DNA of 9,153 nucleotides from Akkermansia sp. (lineage in GTDB: Bacteria; Verrucomicrobiota; Verrucomicrobiia; Verrucomicrobiales; Akkermansiaceae), in contig JAFNWZ010000232.1 of NCBI GenBank assembly GCA_017379255.1, positions 1-9,153 on the forward strand, read 5' to 3'. The position numbers and the translations under genes are program-made. The notes below the pieces were generated by a model. That model worked only from the letters and a program-made list of their open reading frames with translations, had not been told where the DNA came from and did no database searches. Shown in pieces: positions 6,895 to 9,153 of this stretch (the stretch's first letter is position 1; the number at the start of each line of letters is the position of its first letter).

Positions 6895-8382
6895 ATGAGT
6901 GATACCAAACAAAACTTCATCGTCAAGTACTTCTCCGAATTCGGAGTGCTCCGCGAGTGTGGTAAGAACTTCTGGCTCACGAACTTCATCCAGTTCTTTG
7001 ACGGCCTGTCGTACTTCACGCTCATCATCGTGTTCTCCCTCTTCCTGAACAAGTACTGCGGGTTCCGCGATGCGGACGCCCCGTACTGGGTGGGCATGTA
7101 CACGCTCTTCGTTTCCCTGTTCGTGTTTGCAGTGGGTACGATTTGCGACATCATCGGCCTGCGCCGCACCTACCTGATAGGCTTCATCCTGCTGATTGGT
7201 GGCCGACTGGTGCTTGGCATGGGCGCTGATTTCGGCACGGAAGTGCTGCAGCTCAGCCAGGATAATTCGCGCTATTTTGTGATGGCCGGTATTGGTCTGA
7301 TGTCTTTCGGCACAGCATTCATGAGCCCCTGCATCACGACCTCTATCCGCCGCTTCACCACGCTGCGTGCCCGCCCCACCGGGTTCAACTTCTACTACCT
7401 GTTTATGAACGTGGGTGCCCTGCTGGCCGGCTTCGCCATTGTGGACCCGCTGCTTAAATGGCAGGGTGATATTGACGGCCTGCTGTGGGTTATCAACTTT
7501 GGTACGGCCTGCAACTGCATCGCCTTCATCTTCACCCGCTTCATTGATGAGGATTTCTTTGCCGTGCCGGAGGAGCGTATCGTGAAGACGGAGAAGTCTG
7601 CCCAGCGTCCGCTGCAGCTGATTGCCCAGGTGGCCCGCGAGCGCGCTTTCCAGAAGCTCATCGTGTTCCTGGTGCTCACGCTTGGCGTGCGCCTGGTGTT
7701 CACGCTGCAGTTCCTGGTGATGCCGCAGTACTACCTGCGCACCATCGGCGATGACTTCAAACTGGGTTTCATGAACTCGCTGAATCCCTTTGTGATTATT
7801 TCGGGCCTCATTCTCATCATCCCGATTCTCAACAAGTTCTCCACGGTGAAGCTCATGATTACCGGTATGAGCATTTCGGCCTGTTCCCTGCTGCTCATGG
7901 CTGTGCCGCCGCAGACCTACTTCATCATCCCCGGTATCGAGACCATCGGCCAGGCTTATTTCGTGGCCATTTTCCTGCAGATTCTCATCTTTGCCTTTGG
8001 TGAGCTGCTGTTCAGCCCGCGTTTCTCTGAATACGTGGCCCGCGTAGCCCCCAAGGACAAAGTGGCATCCTACATGTCGCTTTCCGCTCCGCCCATGTTC
8101 ATTGCCAAGCCGATTAACGGTGTGGTGGGTGGTCTGCTGGTTTCCTACCTGTGCTTCGATGGCATTGCCGCCAAGATGGATACCGGCCACATCGGCTTCT
8201 GGGATTCCCCCGAGTTCATGTGGACTATCTACCTCATCATGGCCCTTATCTCCCCGCTGGCCATCATTCTGACCAAGGACAGCTTCGTTTCGGATAACCC
8301 CGAGGAAACCACCGCCAAGGAAGACACCGCAGAGGATGTCGAAAAGGACGAGGAAGAGAACACCGTAACCGCTAACGCCTGA
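6895..8382 (+). CDS. POT/PTR2-like major facilitator transporter, divergent
   Basis: This 495-residue membrane protein resembles the proton-coupled oligopeptide transporter (POT/PTR2) family. FYYLFMNVGALLAG (166-179) matches the TM5 signature, MNSLNPFVII the TM8 pattern, and FGELLFSPRFSEYVARVAP (starting near 368) the TM10 signature with the conserved Glu at 370. The TM1 motif ExxERFxxY that couples proton movement in POT proteins is not conserved: the equivalent stretch reads QFFDGLSYF (33-41). The last 25 or so residues are a very acidic cytoplasmic-type tail (EETTAKEDTAEDVEKDEEE). It starts 20 bases after ilvD and ends 11 bases before the ankyrin gene, without a terminator between, so co-transcription is likely. 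No Shine-Dalgarno sequence precedes the ATG. Peptide uptake is the default guess from the family, but the altered motif means another substrate or coupling mechanism is possible. Confidence 0.85.
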   Translation: MSDTKQNFIVKYFSEFGVLRECGKNFWLTNFIQFFDGLSYFTLIIVFSLFLNKYCGFRDADAPYWVGMYTLFVSLFVFAVGTICDIIGLRRTYLIGFILLIGGRLVLGMGADFGTEVLQLSQDNSRYFVMAGIGLMSFGTAFMSPCITTSIRRFTTLRARPTGFNFYYLFMNVGALLAGFAIVDPLLKWQGDIDGLLWVINFGTACNCIAFIFTRFIDEDFFAVPEERIVKTEKSAQRPLQLIAQVARERAFQKLIVFLVLTLGVRLVFTLQFLVMPQYYLRTIGDDFKLGFMNSLNPFVIISGLILIIPILNKFSTVKLMITGMSISACSLLLMAVPPQTYFIIPGIETIGQAYFVAIFLQILIFAFGELLFSPRFSEYVARVAPKDKVASYMSLSAPPMFIAKPINGVVGGLLVSYLCFDGIAAKMDTGHIGFWDSPEFMWTIYLIMALISPLAIILTKDSFVSDNPEETTAKEDTAEDVEKDEEENTVTANA

Positions 8383-8393
8383 TTTTACACACC

Positions 8394-9153
8394 ATGTCTG
8401 ATACACAACATAAGACCGAATGGCTTCCCATCATCAAGGATATGTGCATCCTGGTGTGCATCATGGGGGCTTTGGGCTACGCCTGCAACCTGGCCATGAA
8501 GCCCTTTGAATCCGTGCAGGTCACGGACTCGCTCGTCTCCCTCATCCGCAAGGGCGGCGTGCAGGATGGCAAGGACGACATTTTCCTGAAGGAATTTGCC
8601 GAAGGTACAAAAGCCCATGCTGATTTCGTGAACACGCCGGACAGCACCGGCCGCACCCCTCTCATGTGGGCTGTGTACACGAACTTCAACAACCCGCAGC
8701 TCTCCCTCTCCAAGGATGCCGACCGCGCTTACTATGTGCAGGCGCTCCTCAATGCTCCCGGTGTGAACATTCACGCCAAGGACCAGGATGGCTTCACGGC
8801 TCTCCACTGGGCTGCCTGGAGCGGCATGCCGCACTCTGTGGCTCTGCTGGCCAAGGCTGGCCTGGATATCAACGAGAAGGAAGCCAACGGTTACACGCCG
8901 CTGATGCTGGCTGCCATGCGCGGCGATGATGCCGTGGTGAAGGTTCTGCTCCAGCTGGGGGCTGATACCGCAGCTGTGAATGCTGATGGCAAGACCGCGG
9001 CTCAGCTGGCTGAGGAGAAGGGTGCTGCATACGACAAGCGCCAGTCCAAGGTATACAGCCTCATCTATTCAGAGGAGCGCTCCAAGGCCTACCATGCCAC
9101 CCAGAGCCTGCTGAAGGCTGGTGTTCCCGCTGCTTCCATTGACCAGGTGCTGG
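8394..9153 (+). CDS. Membrane-anchored ankyrin-repeat protein, N-terminal part (cut by window edge)
   Basis: The frame is open for 253 codons from the ATG at 8394 to the window edge, so the C-terminus is missing. A short polar N-terminus (1-12) is followed by a hydrophobic segment at about 13-35 (IIKDMCILVCIMGALGYAC), best read as a single membrane anchor; Cys31 is not in a proper lipobox. From about residue 84 come ankyrin repeats: GRTPLMWAV (86-94, with an extra loop), DGFTALHWAAWSG (132-144), NGYTPLMLAAMRGD (165-178) and a degenerate DGKTAAQLAEEKG (198-210). Ankyrin repeats bind other proteins, so a partner exists but cannot be named. The anchored topology would place the repeats in the periplasm or at the inner-membrane surface. 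The gene lies 11 bases after the transporter stop and is probably the third gene of the ilvD operon. No Shine-Dalgarno sequence is visible. A real gene is very likely; its role is unknown. Confidence 0.85.
   Translation, partial: MSDTQHKTEWLPIIKDMCILVCIMGALGYACNLAMKPFESVQVTDSLVSLIRKGGVQDGKDDIFLKEFAEGTKAHADFVNTPDSTGRTPLMWAVYTNFNNPQLSLSKDADRAYYVQALLNAPGVNIHAKDQDGFTALHWAAWSGMPHSVALLAKAGLDINEKEANGYTPLMLAAMRGDDAVVKVLLQLGADTAAVNADGKTAAQLAEEKGAAYDKRQSKVYSLIYSEERSKAYHATQSLLKAGVPAASIDQVL

Noticed and set aside
6826..8406. A 526-codon open frame antisense to the POT-like transporter
   Set aside because: A hydrophilic His/Glu-rich shadow of a membrane protein gene, spanning its full length and the neighbouring gaps, with no recognisable domain.
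8433..8498. Lipoprotein signal at Cys31 of the ankyrin protein
   Set aside because: The residues before the cysteine (GYA) do not fit a lipobox, and the hydrophobic segment is long enough to be a membrane anchor.

Overview
The window looks like a chromosomal segment of a Verrucomicrobiota bacterium, probably Akkermansia or a close gut relative. This is inferred from three things: a short signal peptide reading MKKTIIALMALAGVASA on a secreted LamG-like protein, a secreted glycoside hydrolase of a type common in mucosal glycan degraders, and G+C-rich genes that mostly lack a Shine-Dalgarno sequence. No rRNA, tRNA, CRISPR array, insertion sequence or phage gene is visible. The species assignment was not tested by any search.

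Layout. Positions 1-330 (minus strand) hold the first 110 codons of an exported protein that runs off the left edge. A 542-base intergenic region (331-872) separates it from a divergent gene. This region is more A+T-rich than the genes and holds an exact 18-bp inverted repeat (428-445 and 609-626), a weak terminator-like hairpin and a strong sigma70-type promoter. Positions 873-3854 (plus strand) encode a 993-residue secreted GH2 glycosidase, most likely a beta-galactosidase, with a discoidin-like (F5/8C) domain inserted in its N-terminal sugar-binding domain. A bidirectional hairpin terminator (3872-3905) lies between it and the convergent gene at 3887-5047 (minus strand), a CynX/NimT-type major facilitator transporter whose stop codon is the hairpin loop.

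From 5207 to the right edge, three closely spaced plus-strand genes look like one operon: ilvD (dihydroxy-acid dehydratase, branched-chain amino acid synthesis), a divergent POT/PTR2-like transporter, and a membrane-anchored ankyrin-repeat protein cut by the window end. The gaps are 20 and 11 bases.

How the parts may work together. The GH2 enzyme would release sugars from glycans outside the cytoplasm. The ilvD group joins amino acid synthesis to a putative peptide or solute transporter and an uncharacterised ankyrin protein. No functional link between the two groups is visible. The points most worth a second look are the inverted repeat between divergent surface-function genes (a possible invertible segment or dispersed repeat), the domain insertion in the GH2 enzyme, the loss of the proton-coupling motif in the POT-like transporter, and the ilvD-transporter-ankyrin association.
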